DNA of 64,000 nt from Siphonodentalium dalli (taxonomy: Eukaryota > Mollusca > Scaphopoda > Gadilida > Siphonodentaliidae), in the NCBI GenBank assembly GCA_032622095.1, contig CP136063.1, forward strand, positions 279,551,426 through 279,615,425, given 5' to 3'. Position 1 is the first letter of the stretch; the number at the start of each line of letters is the position of its first letter. A program made the translations under genes and the position numbers. Below, piece after piece: positions 1-11,599 of this stretch. The notes beneath the pieces were generated by a model. It saw nothing but the letters and a program-made list of their open reading frames with translations, made no database searches and had not been told where the DNA came from.

Positions 1-628
1 TCATGCCAAGACACACGAGGAATTTGTGGCAATATTTAAGGGACAGAAAGCAATTAATAATTTGCATAGAAGTACAAGTATCTTGAAATAAAATATGTGT
101 GCCAGTGTGACCTCCCAATGTTTGTTTGAACGTATTTATTGTGACCCACATATTGACATAGAATAACACATAATTGTATACACAATGGGGATCGGAGCAC
201 AAGTTACCAAACTTAGTGAGGCTCCCCTCTACCCTGGCATTCAGCTGCTAGTGAGTAAAATCAGGAATATGGTGAGAGCATTTGTTTGTTATTTGTATGG
301 GGGACGGTGTCGCGGGTGATCGCGGGTGGCTACACGAGTACACGTAGGGACACCGTCACCCAGTCAAATCATGCAGTTTGTTGTTGTTGTGTTCTGGCTG
401 TGACAGTGGGCGAAGTCTGACATCGATGGGAAACTTACAGTTATTACTAAAATCGATCTGTGGATATGATGAATGACTGTACAGTTTCCAATAATCGCCT
501 ATTCGAGGTATCGCTGCTGTGCGGTATGTCAAAAAGAATATCTTTGGTACCGGTGATGGTCACTTTATGCTCGCCAAATGTGCATGCGTGAAAGTATAGA
601 AATTCAACAAAAACAGCATTATTATATG
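1..628. other. no gene recognised
   Basis: I see no supported gene here. A short inverted repeat (GACGGTGTC near 303, GACACCGTC near 349) flanks a GC-richer patch. A 43-codon ORF from 185 is discussed among the rejected items. The SLC5 gene further right is transcribed leftward through this stretch, so it is probably intron. Confidence 0.4.
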
Positions 629-828
629 TACAGTAATGCCCTAAATAATCGACTCTTTAACCACAGCAGAATTATGGGTAACTTTTCAGGATTTAGTCGG
701 AAATATGGCTTGTTGCCATTCATCGGAATTCCGATGAATGGCAACAAGCCATATTTCCGATTAAATCCTGAAAAGTTACCCATAATTCTGCTGTGGTTAA
801 GGAGTCGATTTTGTAGGGCATTACTGTA
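629..828. mobile_element. palindromic MITE, family A (Tc1/mariner-like), copy 1
   Basis: The sequence is a nearly perfect hairpin. It starts TACAGTAATGCC and ends GGCATTACTGTA, so the arms begin CAGTAATGC next to a TA dinucleotide on each side. That is the arrangement left by Tc1/mariner transposases, which duplicate TA. Arms of about 95 bp meet at a short loop near 728. Six further copies lie in the window, near 24.8, 35.5, 39.6, 42.4, 42.7 and 63.3 kb. It has no coding capacity. The superfamily is inferred from the TA flanks. Confidence 0.8.
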
Positions 829-1315
829 AGTTCACTTACTGATATTTTGGTGAATATGTAAAGTAACAGGGCCAGCAAAGACATGTATATTTGCAAACGT
901 TGGCCACCGAACCTCTTTTTCAGATATTCTGGTAGAGTGTATACCTGTAATTACATGTACGTATATGAAAGCAAAATATGTCGACAAGACCACTAACAAA
1001 TTTAGCCACATCTATAATGATTTGACAATTGTTCCCAAATGCGTCTCTAAAGCCAAACAAAATTTACATTCGCTAATAGTCGCTGTCGCTCTGTGGTGAT
1101 TTGAAGCACCCTTGTTACATCCTGCTCCGGTTCAGAAGATTTCAATCGATTGGTGAATGTGTTAAATTGTGTTATATGCCATATAAAGTCGTACCCAATA
1201 CTCATAGTATTTAGTGTTTAACACCAATTGAAGAGTGCTTCTGTTATATGGCAAAAATAAAAAGCGTGTATCTAGCTTCTGTGCGAAACATATAAACCTT
1301 GCTATATCTATACTA

Positions 1316-1530
1316 AATGAATTTTCCCACAGTTACACTGGAAATGTCTATTATTCATCTGGAGGGGTGTTCATGAAATAGAATTAAGCAGACGACAAAT
1401 AATAGAAAATACAGAAGGAATCCTATTAATTTGTGGGAAATGTTCAGAAAATAAGTTCAACAAACGACCAAAGGGATAACTACTCATCAATGAGTATTTC
1501 GTATAGAAAGGGTTAAAACAGACGTAACAT
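1316..1530. repeat. dispersed repeat, family E, copy 1
   Basis: This segment shares blocks such as GGTCTATTATT (here GTCTATTATTCATCTGGAGG), GGGATAACTACTCATCAAT and GAAATGTT with 61688-61935, and partly with 28960-29045. It is a non-coding interspersed repeat of unknown class. The stretch from 829 to 1315 before it holds nothing I recognise. Confidence 0.6.
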
Positions 1531-1547
1531 GCCACATCCACATTAAA

Positions 1548-1892
1548 GGGGTACTGTACACTAACTCCGGCCATTTATGTGACCATCTCCTTTTATACTC
1601 AACATAGCATATGCAACAAATGAATGAATTTGAGCCATGGATTAGTGCAAAATACACTTATGTGCTCTATGAATCATGCAAACAACAGGATAATTATAGT
1701 GAAAATAAATGTATGACTGCAGCCATTTATTCATTTTCATTATAATTAACACATTGTTTGCATCATTCATAGAACACAAGAGTGTATTTTTGTACTAATC
1801 CATGTGTCAAATTCATTCATTTATTGCCTATATTCTGTTGAGTATAAAAGGAGATGATCCCATAAATGGCCAGATTTAGTGTACAGTACCCC
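1548..1892. mobile_element. palindromic MITE, family D, copy 1
   Basis: A long imperfect inverted repeat. The left arm starts GGGGTACTGTACACTAA and the right arm ends TTAGTGTACAGTACCCC. Both arms carry a block reading TACTCAAC on the left and GTTGAGTA on the right. TTAA lies at or near both ends, suggesting piggyBac-type mobilisation, although one end has an extra base. A second copy at 35382-36293 is split by two later insertions. Confidence 0.7.
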
Positions 1893-1999
1893 ATTTAAAT
1901 ATCCGAAATTTAATAACATAACTGTGTTCTTCTCTCGAAATGTGTCCACATGTAATATAATCAAATTTCGAAGTAACTCACTATAGGGGGGGGGGGGGT

Positions 2000-2868
2000 A
2001 AATTAAACTCACCTGACTGGCGATATAAACAGGTAAGAAATATCAGGTCATTTAAATTAAACTCACCTGACTGGCGATATACAGGTAAATTAAACTCACC
2101 TGACTGGCGATATAAACAGGTAAGAATTGCCAGGTCATTTAAATAAAACTCACCTGACTGGCGATATACAGGTAAATTAAACTCACATGACTGTCGATAT
2201 AAACAGGTAAGAATTGCCAGGCCATTTAAATTAAACCCACCTGACTGGCGATATAAACAGGTAAATTAAACTCACCTGACTGGCGATATACTGGTAAATT
2301 AAACTCACCTGACTGGCGATATAAACAGGTAAGAATTACCAGGCCATTTAAATAAAACTCACCTGACTGGCGATATACAGGTAAATTAAACTCACTGACT
2401 GGCGATATAAACAGGTAAGAATTACCAGGCCATTTAAATAAAACTCACCTGACTAGCGATATACAGGTAAATTAAACTCACCTGACTGGCGATATAAACA
2501 GGTAAGAATTACCAGGCCATTTTATTTAAACTCACCTGACTGGTGATATACAGGTAAATTAAACTCACCTGACTGGCGATATAAACAGGTAAGAATTACC
2601 AGGCCATTTAAATAAAACTCACCTGACTGGCGATATACAGGTAAATTAAACTCACCTGACTGGCGATATAAACAGGTAAGAATTACCAGGCCATTTAAAT
2701 TAAACTCACCTGACTGGTGATATGCAGGTAAATTAAACTCACATGACTGGCGATATAAACAGGTAAGAATTGCCAGGCCATTTAAATTAAACTCACCTGA
2801 CTGGCGATATAAACAGGTAAATCAAACTCACCTGACTGGCGATATAAACAGGTAAGAAATACCAGGTC
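2000..2868. repeat. tandem array of about 97-bp dimeric units carrying splice-donor-like motifs
   Basis: About nine copies of a two-part unit. Each half contains AAACTCACCTGACTGGCGATAT followed by ACAGGTAA. One half continues GAATTACCAGGCCATTT and the other runs straight into AAATTAAACTCACC. CAGGTAAG appears repeatedly on the plus strand. CTCACCTGAC is the complement of GTCAGGTGAG, so strong 5' splice-site consensus is present on both strands. A poly-G run at about 1987-1998 precedes the array. Confidence 0.9.
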
Positions 2869-3289
2869 ATCAGTAACAGCCCTAACAAACCCTGAAATAT
2901 TGTAGAAACAGTTAACAACATGTGACTAAAAAATTTAATAGTATAGAAAGTACTGTTGGCGGTATATATCAGATCAATTTCCCAGGAAATTTAAGGGTCA
3001 GACATGGTCAGACGCACGGTTTGCCAAAAATGTCCTGATATTTTAAAATCGATTTTCTCAAATTCTGTCAGGAATTCTTTGTGAAATTTGGTACATCCGA
3101 TTATTGTAACACAATATTTAAGAACCACCGACCCATTGAATATTATTACCTCATTTACTTTACTTTTATGGCATGAAAAATATTTGAAATTTGAATGTTT
3201 TCCGGTTCCAAGAACTTCTGTAAAATAATTTTGTCTTCAAAAGTGCAGTCAATATGTCCATAATATCATATTTGAAGATCATGAGAGGA
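2869..3289. other. no gene recognised
   Basis: AT-rich sequence after the tandem array. No ORF, RNA gene or repeat structure is evident. Confidence 0.4.
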
Positions 3290-3865
3290 GACTTGATTTT
3301 TATTGATTCGTGAAATTTAATGATTATTTTCAATTAGAAAGGCAACTACTCGTGCATAACTCACTTTCCACTGTTGAGAGTGTTCATGTCATGCCTGTAT
3401 TTATAGATCAATCAAACATTCGGCTGAGATGAGTTGTGGGTCATGGGCTCATAACCAAGTTTACGTTGACCACCATATCGCTTAGCATTGTTGCCTAATT
3501 CCAGTTGATTGATATCAGCTTGACTGGGACACACTGCATATCAACATTTGATATCATTGGGCTGGAATATTTGTGACTGCTTCAGTTTTCAATAATATAT
3601 GGGTGTATGATGCTATATAATTCAATTAAAAATCGAACCCACCAATATGGTGCAAATGAAGCCTCCTATCATAGAGCCAAGATAAGGGGCAAAAAAAAAG
3701 AATATAATATTTTCAACCTCTCAAATGTATTAAAATCCATTTTTTTGTATCGTCTCTTAATAATTGCTCACATTCTATATACAATGAAAATGATGATATG
3801 TGAAATTCAAGATGTTTCGCCAGAGAAAGTCTTTGTTTAAAATATCTTGCCATTTTTGGCTGGAT
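3290..3865 (-). repeat. dispersed repeat, family F, copy 1
   Basis: This block recurs in inverted orientation at 17405-17635 plus 18150-18660. Shared landmarks include GCCAAAAATGGCAAGA, TTAATAATTGCTC, GAGGCTTCATTTG and CAATCAACTGGAATTAGGC, read on one strand or the other. The second copy is split by a roughly 500-bp insertion, so this copy is close to the uninterrupted form. The short ORF at 3607-3840 lies inside the repeat and is not supported as a gene. Confidence 0.75.
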
Positions 3866-4956
3866 TTATGTAGACGTGCGTCTTCCACTTATTCTGATTC
3901 TGAACCTTGATTTATATGCATGCACAATGTGAATACTCAGGTGGTGTCACGCCCCTTTGTAGTCCTTTTAAAAAAATACTTTTTCGGTTATCATTCTGTT
4001 AATCAGGGGCTAATTTGACATGACAAGCATTCACATATCAACTTCATCGCATACACCGTGCTCACTGTACTGAAAAATAGAGTAATATCTAGTTAGTGGG
4101 ACTATTTGTCTTAGTGTTGTACAGTTTGTTAGATTATTATCTATGTTCTTCGTCACATATTTTATTAAGTGGTATTCAGTGTTCATCCCTCTCTGTTAAA
4201 GACCCACTAAATTTTCGAGTCACCGATTATTTTTTATAGTGCCTTGATATACGGTTTTAATAACAATCTATACCATAAAAATATGATTAAAATACTATAA
4301 TTCATCACCATTTGGAACGTCTGTGTATCAGAAGGTGCCGATAGAGTAATAGAAACATAGCTGAAATCCTAAAATCATTTCCCCCGTTATGGCTCCCGGA
4401 ATGCAACACAATTCAAACAAAAGTTTATTTTCATTGGAAGGGGACTAACTCTATATCTAAATATATAGAGTTATTTCCCTTCCATTGAAAATAGTAGACT
4501 TTGTGCAGACACTTCTGATTTCAGCACAGAACAGACGTCGGTTTCTCAGCAAAAACAACTTGTTCACAGTTTATTACATCGAATAAGTTGAAATACAATG
4601 TTTTGGAGCTTCCTCTGTCAAATGGTATATATTTTATATAATGTGATCTGGGGGTTCGAAAATTAAGTGAGCCTTTAACCGACATTCAGTATTCACTCTG
4701 TTAATTTGTTTTCAGAAATTTCAGGGGGGGGGGGGGGTGACACACTATATTCTTGTCACTTTGACTCACGTATGAATAAATGAAACATTTGTCTATAAAT
4801 TCCTATAAATATCTACTCTGGTTAACTGAATATATGCAACAAATTAACTAATTTGAGTCGAGGATGACTGGAAAATACCCTGATATATGTGTATAACGGA
4901 CTAACATGTAAACTATATAGTCTTTGGTGATTTAGCTCTCATCCTTGACATTGATT
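3866..4956. other. no gene recognised; one short hairpin
   Basis: Non-coding by inspection. A hairpin at about 4434-4489 pairs CATTGGAAGGG with CCCTTCCATTG around a TATAT-rich loop. A poly-G run lies at about 4724-4737. Confidence 0.4.
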
Positions 4957-4959
4957 ATA

Positions 4960-5834
4960 AGGCCAAAAAAAGAAAGTATGTTTCCGCTAACGGTGTGAAA
5001 AATTTAGGGTAGGTAGGGAATTTTTATTTTTTTATTTAATTTTATTTTTTAATCCAGCTGCAGAAATATTGAACTACCTTGACCGAAGTGTGACATAAAA
5101 TGCCAACTCATGTTGTGGGGAAAGTATTACTCGAACAACACAGTGGAAATATACATTAAGATTGAATAAAAGATCAAACTTGGTTTATGCTTAAGTGTGT
5201 GATTTGTTATTCACATACCGCTTTTTCATAATTTTGGCTATATTACTTGGTATTAAATTGATGTCACTAACGTATTATGAGAATTTTACCCATAATACCA
5301 CAATTACACCGGTACTTGTATTGTGATGGCTACACCCCATTGTCTGGAGGTAGCCAGTACATGTAAATCCAACCTACTAGTAGCATGGCTGGTGTTTGGA
5401 AACAGTAGCCATATTCCTACAATGTGTGGTGATAAGCTCTATATATATATACTGATACACACCCACCATGTCTGTTGATAGTTCCCAAAACAAGGCTTAA
5501 TGCAGGCCTGAGATCTACTCTCAGGAAATTAAAATCGCAAAATGATGCCCATCAATCCATCAATCCACAACTGGAGTTTTAACTGTTGAGGTCCAGCTGT
5601 CACTTCATGGTCACTTTACACAGGGATATGTTAGAAACCATGTGTTTTGCACACTAATGAAGTTAAATGAACATCATTATGTATGTGCATTGGTGGTGAA
5701 AATGTTTTTTATTTTTTTTTTTTTTTATAGAAATTTTCGGCCTTTTCTCAAAATATCAATAAAAAGATTAGGGTCGGCCGGTTATTTTTAGGGTCGATCG
5801 ATGTGCGGAAACATAGTATCTTTTTTCTTTGGCC
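4960..5834. mobile_element. inverted-repeat element, family G, short copy
   Basis: The left end reads AGGCCAAAAAAAGAAAGTAT then GTTTCCGCTAAC. The right end is the complement, with GCGGAAACATAGTATC then CTTTGGCCT. These termini resemble those of the 3.6 kb element at 45194-48785 (AGGCCTAAAAAAA, then TTGTTTCCCCTAAC), so I group them. The interior has no coding capacity. It lies within the transcribed span of the SLC5 gene, just downstream of exon 3. Confidence 0.65.
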
Positions 5835-5946
5835 TAATTATCAGTAATTACGAGATGGCTTTTAGGTTCAGCCATCATATAAGTCATATTTACAACATTT
5901 GACCACCCCGTATCCCCATTAACATATAGCATGTCCATATACTCAC

Positions 5947-6051
5947 ATGTATCTCGAAACTAACGAACGTGATTCCATTGGCCGCCCCGCTTCCAGCCAA
6001 TCCAACGAAGTGGCCACTCCCAATGTTACTGGAAAACAATGACGCGCCAAC
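5947..6051 (-). CDS. SLC5 exon 3
   Basis: 35 codons beginning [15 protein letters not shown] and ending SFEIH. The acceptor is CAG at 6052-6054 and the donor is GTGAGT at 5941-5946. VGASLFASNIGS and GLAG.GAA.G are the most conserved stretch of SLC5 transporters, around helices 1-2 of the core and the Na+ site. Confidence 0.92.
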
Positions 6052-9000
6052 CTGCAACAGCGTTCAATATTCGTGTGAGGATGGGATAGACTGATCTATT
6101 TATTTCCAATAAACATTCTCCTTATAGCCTCAATTCTAATAATGGCCAACCGATGCGCAAGTTTCATGCAGAGTTCAGTCCCCTACGCAGGACTTACCGC
6201 TGACCGCAATTACACGGAATGTGAAGAAATGTCGCATTTATTTATTTGAGGCTTTTGTAGGTTACAATTCATTCTGCATCATTCTGAGAAACTGAACTGT
6301 CCATATTCATTTGAAAGTGGTCCAGATCAAGCCAGAGCGAATTGTAACTGGCAAAACACTTCAATAAAAAATATTAGATTTAATTAAGAAAATACACATG
6401 CCGGCGGCGTTCAGACATTGTGTATCGAGGGGACTGAACTCTGTTTTGCAGCTTAACTGCTGCGATAATGAAGGTTAGCACTAGTTCTGCCAATTTAGCC
6501 ATGGCGTTGAATATGACAAACATTTAACTGATATGCTGCTGTTGTATTCCTCATATTATATTTTCATAGACTTTTTAAAACGTAATTCCGAATAATGACA
6601 CAAGCCAGGTTTGATTGATAACTTCAAACGTCAGGCGCTTTTTTTATGCAGCTGTCCGCTGCACGTCGTTTACAACTAGATCATGTTAACAGTTATCGCT
6701 AACTATAATAACTCTAACTGTTTTCTTATTATTATTTTGTATATTTATTTCAGGCTTCATCCCATCATTTACAAACATACAACTCGCACAATATAATCTT
6801 TGATAACCTATGAACTTTCTATAATTATGCATTGTTAAAATATACTGTCAGCTTAGTGAAATAACGTTTAGTGCAATTAACCCAGAAATGTGCACAATAT
6901 AAAAAATAAGACATTGAACGTCGCATTCGTTCTCAAAAGTAAACTTACCGCGAACCACAATATATCCCTCCCGGCCAGAAAGTACCCCTGTACACTCCCG
7001 CGATCTGTTTTTCTCGTACCCTGTAAAATAACGATACCTCATTTGCACTACGGCTTACATAACATGTTGGCTAATTGCATTGGAAATTTTAGCCAATTCG
7101 TTGAATATTGATATAAGTATATGCTAGAATACGCATGACGACATACTACTCATAACATGGATATAGCACGACATGTATACGCTAAACAATACCGCAAATA
7201 AGTCTTTGGTTGAGTACCAACTAGCAGACCGCCTGCCGTCTTGGTAGCCATCTTGATTAATTTTTCTAAATCTCCCCTTCCAACTATTACACCGGGTGTA
7301 AGTTAGAGCGACTATGTTTCATATATTCATCCTTATAATAGCTGTGTTACGTTTGCTGCAATAGTATGACCTTACGTTTGTTTCTATCTTCGATCAGATT
7401 CAGCAATTTTTTCTGCAACTAAAAAAAACATTCCTGCTTGTTTTTTTAGTGTTTTGGCAATGAGTTGGGCTTCAAAACCACTTTGAATGAGAGAAATAAT
7501 GTAATTCTAACTGGTAAACTGACTGCAGGCAGTTATCGTGTTGTATTTTGTTGCAAATTTTGAAATCCAAGATGGCCGCTGGCAGCCATGTTTTTTTGGC
7601 CGAATGACCTCAAAATGACTCATTCCTATTTACATGTCCATGTTAACATCCATGATAAATAGTATGCACAGAAATTCTTATACAGCTGTTTACAGTGAAT
7701 TCCCCCCCCCCCCCCGCAAATCTCTGTTTTAGTGTTAAAAGGGGGGTGGGTTGCAAAAAATGGTCGGAAAAAACTGCCGAATACGGAAAAAAATTTGGCG
7801 GTGGGGGTGCATGGGTGGGTACAAAAAATGATCGAAAGGGAAAAAATGCCATACGTGCCTGAAATTTTTTTCCGACCGTCTTGGATATCTCGAAAGTTCA
7901 AAGGATTACAAACAGGCGACTATCATATTTGGATTCGTTCAGCTCCAACAGTTTCTGTTACCTCATAAATCAACAACTAATTCAAAAGGTTTTAACAACA
8001 ACATGTTATTCCGTTTTGATATCAGGCTATATATGAAGATATATATGGGGTGGCATCCTTCTATTTATACCAGATTTATTGCGCCCACCCTACCGCACCG
8101 TTTGTTTGGTCACAGAGGGGTGCGGTTTTCGGTTTTTATATCTAATTTTGGGGTGGGCCACCCTACCGCACCGTTTATTTGGTCAATATCGGTTCATAAA
8201 TACCAAAACGGCTATGATTGCCACTTTGGCCACCTACTGTGGCAACCGTATGGGATAGAGGGGTGCGGTTTTCGGTTTTTATATCTAATTTTGGGGTGGG
8301 CCACGCTACCGCACCGTTTATTTGGTCAAAATCGGTTCATAAATACCAAAACGGCTATGGTTGCCACTTTGGCCACCTACTGTGGCAACCGTATGGGATA
8401 GAGGGGTGCGGTTTTCGGTTTTTATATCTAATTTTGGGGTGGGCCACCCTACCGCACGTTTCATTTGGTCAAAATCGGTTCATAAATACCAAAATGGATA
8501 TGGTTGCCACTTTGGCCATCTACTGTGGCAACCGTATGGGCTAGAGGCGTGCGGTTTTCGGTTTTTAGATCTAATTTTGGGGTGGGGCACCCTACCGCAC
8601 CTTTTATTTTGTCAAAATCGGTTCATAAATACCAAAACGGCTATGGTTGCCACTTTGGCCACCTACTGTGGCAACCGTATGGGCTAGAGGCGTGCGGTTT
8701 TCGGTTTTTATATCTAATTTTGGGGTGGGCCACCCTACCGCACCGTTTATTTGGTCAAAATCGGTTCATAAATACCAAAACGGCTACGGTTGCCACTTTG
8801 GCCACCTACTGTGGCAACCGTATGGGATAGAGGGGTGCGGTTTTCGGTTTTTATATCTAATGTTGGGGTGGGCCACCCTACCGCACCTTTTATTTGGTCA
8901 AAATCGGTTCATAAATACCAAAACGGCTATGGTTGCCACTTTGGCCACCTACTGTGGCAACCGTATGGGCTAGAGGCGTGCGGTTTTCGGTTTTTATATC

Positions 9001-10442
9001 TAATTTTGGGGTGGGCCACCCTACCGCACCGTTTATTTGGTCAATATATAATGTTTCCGAATAAGGAATAAGGAACTGGGAATAAGTAGCCGATGTCACC
9101 GTAGTATCAATCAATCGTTACCAAAATAAATAGACAGGTGGGGTGTGTGTCATCATAAACCTGCATATAAAACATGAACACGATCCGATAAAGATACTTG
9201 AGTTATCGCATCTGATAGAACATGTCTATTTGTGGAATGAAGTGATATTTTGTGAATATATTGTGATATCATTAAATCATTTTATAACATCAAATCTAAT
9301 TACTGATATCACTAAATGCTTACTTATTTTGTGATATCATATTCGATTTTGTGATATCACAAAATCGAATATATGATATCACAAAATAAGTAAGCATTTC
9401 GTGATACAAAATGAATTTATGATACCACTAACCCATTTTGTGATATCTTAAAATCATTCTGTGATATCACTAATTCCCCAACATATTTTATGATATCATA
9501 AAATCGAATTATTGACATCGGTAAATGCTTACTATTTTGTAATATCAATAATTCGATTTTGTGATATTAAAAAATTCATTATGGTATCACAAATTGGAAT
9601 TAGTGATATCTTAAAATAATTTTTTTATATCATTAATTATTTAACGATATCATATATTCGATATTGTAATACCATATATTCATTTATTGATATCATAATA
9701 TTAATTATTGATATCACTAAATAGGATATAAATAGAAGAACGGCGCCCCGTGGATCCGTGAATTAGTGATCATAAAATCGTAAAAGTGATGTGATATATC
9801 ATAAAATAACTGGTATTTATTTAAATAACAAAATTAATATATGATATCGCTAATTCGAATTGGTGATATCATAAAATGAATTTAAGATATCATAAAATAG
9901 TATATATGATATCACAAAATAGAAAGCATTTAGTGACATCAATAATTCGATTTTGTGATATCATAAATTCAGTTTATGTTATCAGTAAATTTTTATGATA
10001 TCACTAAATGCATTTTAATAAATAGTCTTTTCATCCGAATCATTGATAATCACAAAATGAATATATGAATCACAAATTCGAATAAATGATATCACAAAAT
10101 TAATATATGATATCATAATATGTGTTATAAGTTACTATATAAATGCTCACAATGTTATGGTATCATATTTTCGATTTAATGATATCATATATTCATTTTG
10201 TGATATTACAAAATTAATTATTGATATCACAAATAGGTAATAAATAGAAGAACAGATCCCTATAAAATCATATGTATGACGGTGCATTCGGTAACAAAAT
10301 CATGTGATAATAATATACTTACCCATATTCCCACTGCTAAGCATATAGCAAAATACACAAGAATAACGACAGTATCAATGGTCCCCACCGCCGCCTTGTT
10401 GTGAGTGATACCCTGGTCTGTAGAATTTATAACGGTGGACAT
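5947..10442 (-). CDS. SLC5-family sodium/solute symporter, first three coding exons (gene continues left of window)
   Basis: Three minus-strand exons (10323-10442, 6949-7020, 5947-6051) join in phase 0 to give 99 codons of the N-terminus of a sodium/solute symporter (SSF/SLC5 fold). The family couples Na+ entry to uptake of sugars, monocarboxylates, vitamins, choline or iodide across the plasma membrane. Exon 1 ends in a first membrane helix, [11 protein letters not shown]. Exon 2 carries GYFLAGR, and exon 3 carries [20 protein letters not shown], the SSF signature region. All junctions are GT-AG and all introns fall between codons. The start is the ATG at 10440-10442. The rest of the protein, at least ten more helices, was not found in 1-5946 and presumably lies beyond the left edge. 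The substrate cannot be read from this part. Confidence 0.9.
6949..7020 (-). CDS. SLC5 exon 2
   Basis: A 24-codon exon with ACAG acceptor at 7021-7024 and GTAAGT donor at 6943-6948. It encodes [20 protein letters not shown] then LWFA. GYFLAGR after a basic loop is typical of the family, and it joins exon 3 in frame to give the canonical FAVGASLF. Confidence 0.92.
7558..7660 (-). repeat. solitary copy of the GATGGCCGCC repeat unit
   Basis: Reading on the minus strand, this matches one unit of the large array at 58690-61270: ACATGTAAATAGGAATGAGTC, the CATTCGGCC block, then AACATGGCTGCCAGCGGCC and CATCTTGGA. It shows that the unit also occurs as single dispersed copies. A poly-C run (about 7700-7716) and its G-rich echo follow. 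Confidence 0.65.
8055..9045. repeat. 143-bp satellite, about seven units
   Basis: Units repeat every 143 bp; the same ATG context recurs at 8218, 8361, 8504, 8647 and 8790. Each contains GGGTGCGGTTTTCGGTTTTT, GGGTGGGCCACCCTACCGCA and TTGCCACTTTGGCCACC then TACTGTGGCAACC. Two internal hairpins are visible: GGGTGGGCCACCC and TTGCCAC..GTGGCAA. Because 143 is not a multiple of 3, the overlapping 108-codon frames are by-products. It lies in SLC5 intron 1. Confidence 0.95.
9236..10245. repeat. array of GATATC palindromes at roughly 20-22 bp spacing
   Basis: More than twenty TGATATCA or near-matches are separated by AT-rich spacers such as AAAATCGAAT. The best-preserved part, about 9305-9405, is a large perfect palindrome centred near 9355, reading out from TGATATCAC into AAAATCGAAT on both sides. 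Spacing between neighbouring GATATC cores is 20-22 bp where preserved. A short block, AATAGAAGAAC, occurs near 9732 and 10243. The array ends about 80 bp before the exon 1 donor of the SLC5 gene. It may be a decayed relative of the two fold-back elements. Confidence 0.85.
10323..10442 (-). CDS. SLC5 exon 1 with start codon
   Basis: 40 codons from the ATG at 10440-10442. A polar N-terminus with a possible N-glycosylation site (NST at residues 6-8) leads into a hydrophobic helix ending GIW. The donor is GTAAGT at 10317-10322. The open frame extends a little upstream without another ATG, and reading past the donor gives only a few extra residues. Confidence 0.9.
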
Positions 10443-11555
10443 GGTCTCCAATTAAATATGATGGTGCATGCATGCACGTAGTCTATTGCATGTGCTAACA
10501 ATCCGATGGTATTCAACTTAATGACGGCAGCGCACTCTGCAAATTCCGGTCTTCTGTGTCTACTAAATATGATTATTCACATATACAACCCGTTGCTAAT
10601 TCCTTTATCTTGACTTTACAAAGGTGAATGACTTTACAAAGGTGAATCGACGTTATGCATATATCAACTGATTCTCAATCCTTTCCAGTGTAAATAGTGC
10701 TCAAATAAGTACTAGTATACAGTATACATAAATGCAGACCACATGATGTCAAGCGAGCTGTACATTAAAAACAAGCAACTTATTTAAGTTAATTATGAAA
10801 TATAATTTCTAACAATAAATAGACTCGCCCTTGTGACGCGGGGCAAAACCCGCCAATAAAAAAATCGCTCCGCTTGACTAACCACGGGGTATACCCTCTC
10901 ATCGGGACATCCCATTATCACTTTTCATTCCTGACGATCAAATAAAGTCGCAAGCCTGATTATATCTATTTATAGAATTTTTGTCAACAATGACAATTTC
11001 AATTTCTCATTCCCTTAATAAACTTATTAAAGGTATGGAGATAAGGATATTTGTACAATATCTACATATATGCATGCGGTCAACATGGCTCATCTAGAAC
11101 ATTAACGTGATATTTGAAATACATACAGACTCTGATATAACATCGCTACAACATATATAACTGTATGAACTCGTTGCACCAAAGGATAATATACCTTCCT
11201 AATCTAATTAAATTCCTTTATATAATATGTCGTATTAATATACATAGTCGGCGTCGGCGATACAACTGTTTGTCTTTTGTATTTAGCAATTCGCGCATGA
11301 CTGTTTGGCTTTTTTCTGAATTCTTTCGGCAGTATTCGGTTTCAAACAACATTAAATTTTTCACACTTAAAAAACGCTTGACGAAGAGCATAGCATGCAA
11401 ATACGATTTTCGATATCAATATCTTCCCACCTGAATTGGGAGTTTGTGGTTGCACGTTCGCCGGAATTTGCATAATGTTACTCGGTCGTTTCCATTAATA
11501 CAATCTAGATAGTCTTCAAAGTGGAAATTGTGCTTGTATATCCCCGTCTACATGT
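10443..11555. other. upstream flank of SLC5; no other gene recognised
   Basis: This stretch should hold the promoter or 5' untranslated exon of the SLC5 gene, but I cannot place either. Short ORFs at 11165-11434 and 11218-11400 overlap on opposite strands and have no recognisable content. Confidence 0.35.
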
Positions 11556-11599
11556 CTATTGTATGGAGCCCGGGAGGTGACATGGTAAATATATTTTAT

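Noticed and set aside
185-316. 43-codon plus-strand ORF (MGIGAQVTKLSEAPLYPGIQ) with a GTGAGT at its middle
   Set aside because: It could be a small coding exon, but there is no partner exon, no recognisable domain, and it would oppose the SLC5 gene.
1-5940. Exon 4 of the SLC5 gene
   Set aside because: I looked on the minus strand for the conserved stretch after SFEIH (GW..P.Y...G..TMPEY) and did not find it, so it is probably left of the window.
8003-9071. Series of overlapping 108-codon ORFs starting [12 protein letters not shown]
   Set aside because: They repeat with the 143-bp satellite and overlap in shifted frames, so they are by-products of the repeat.
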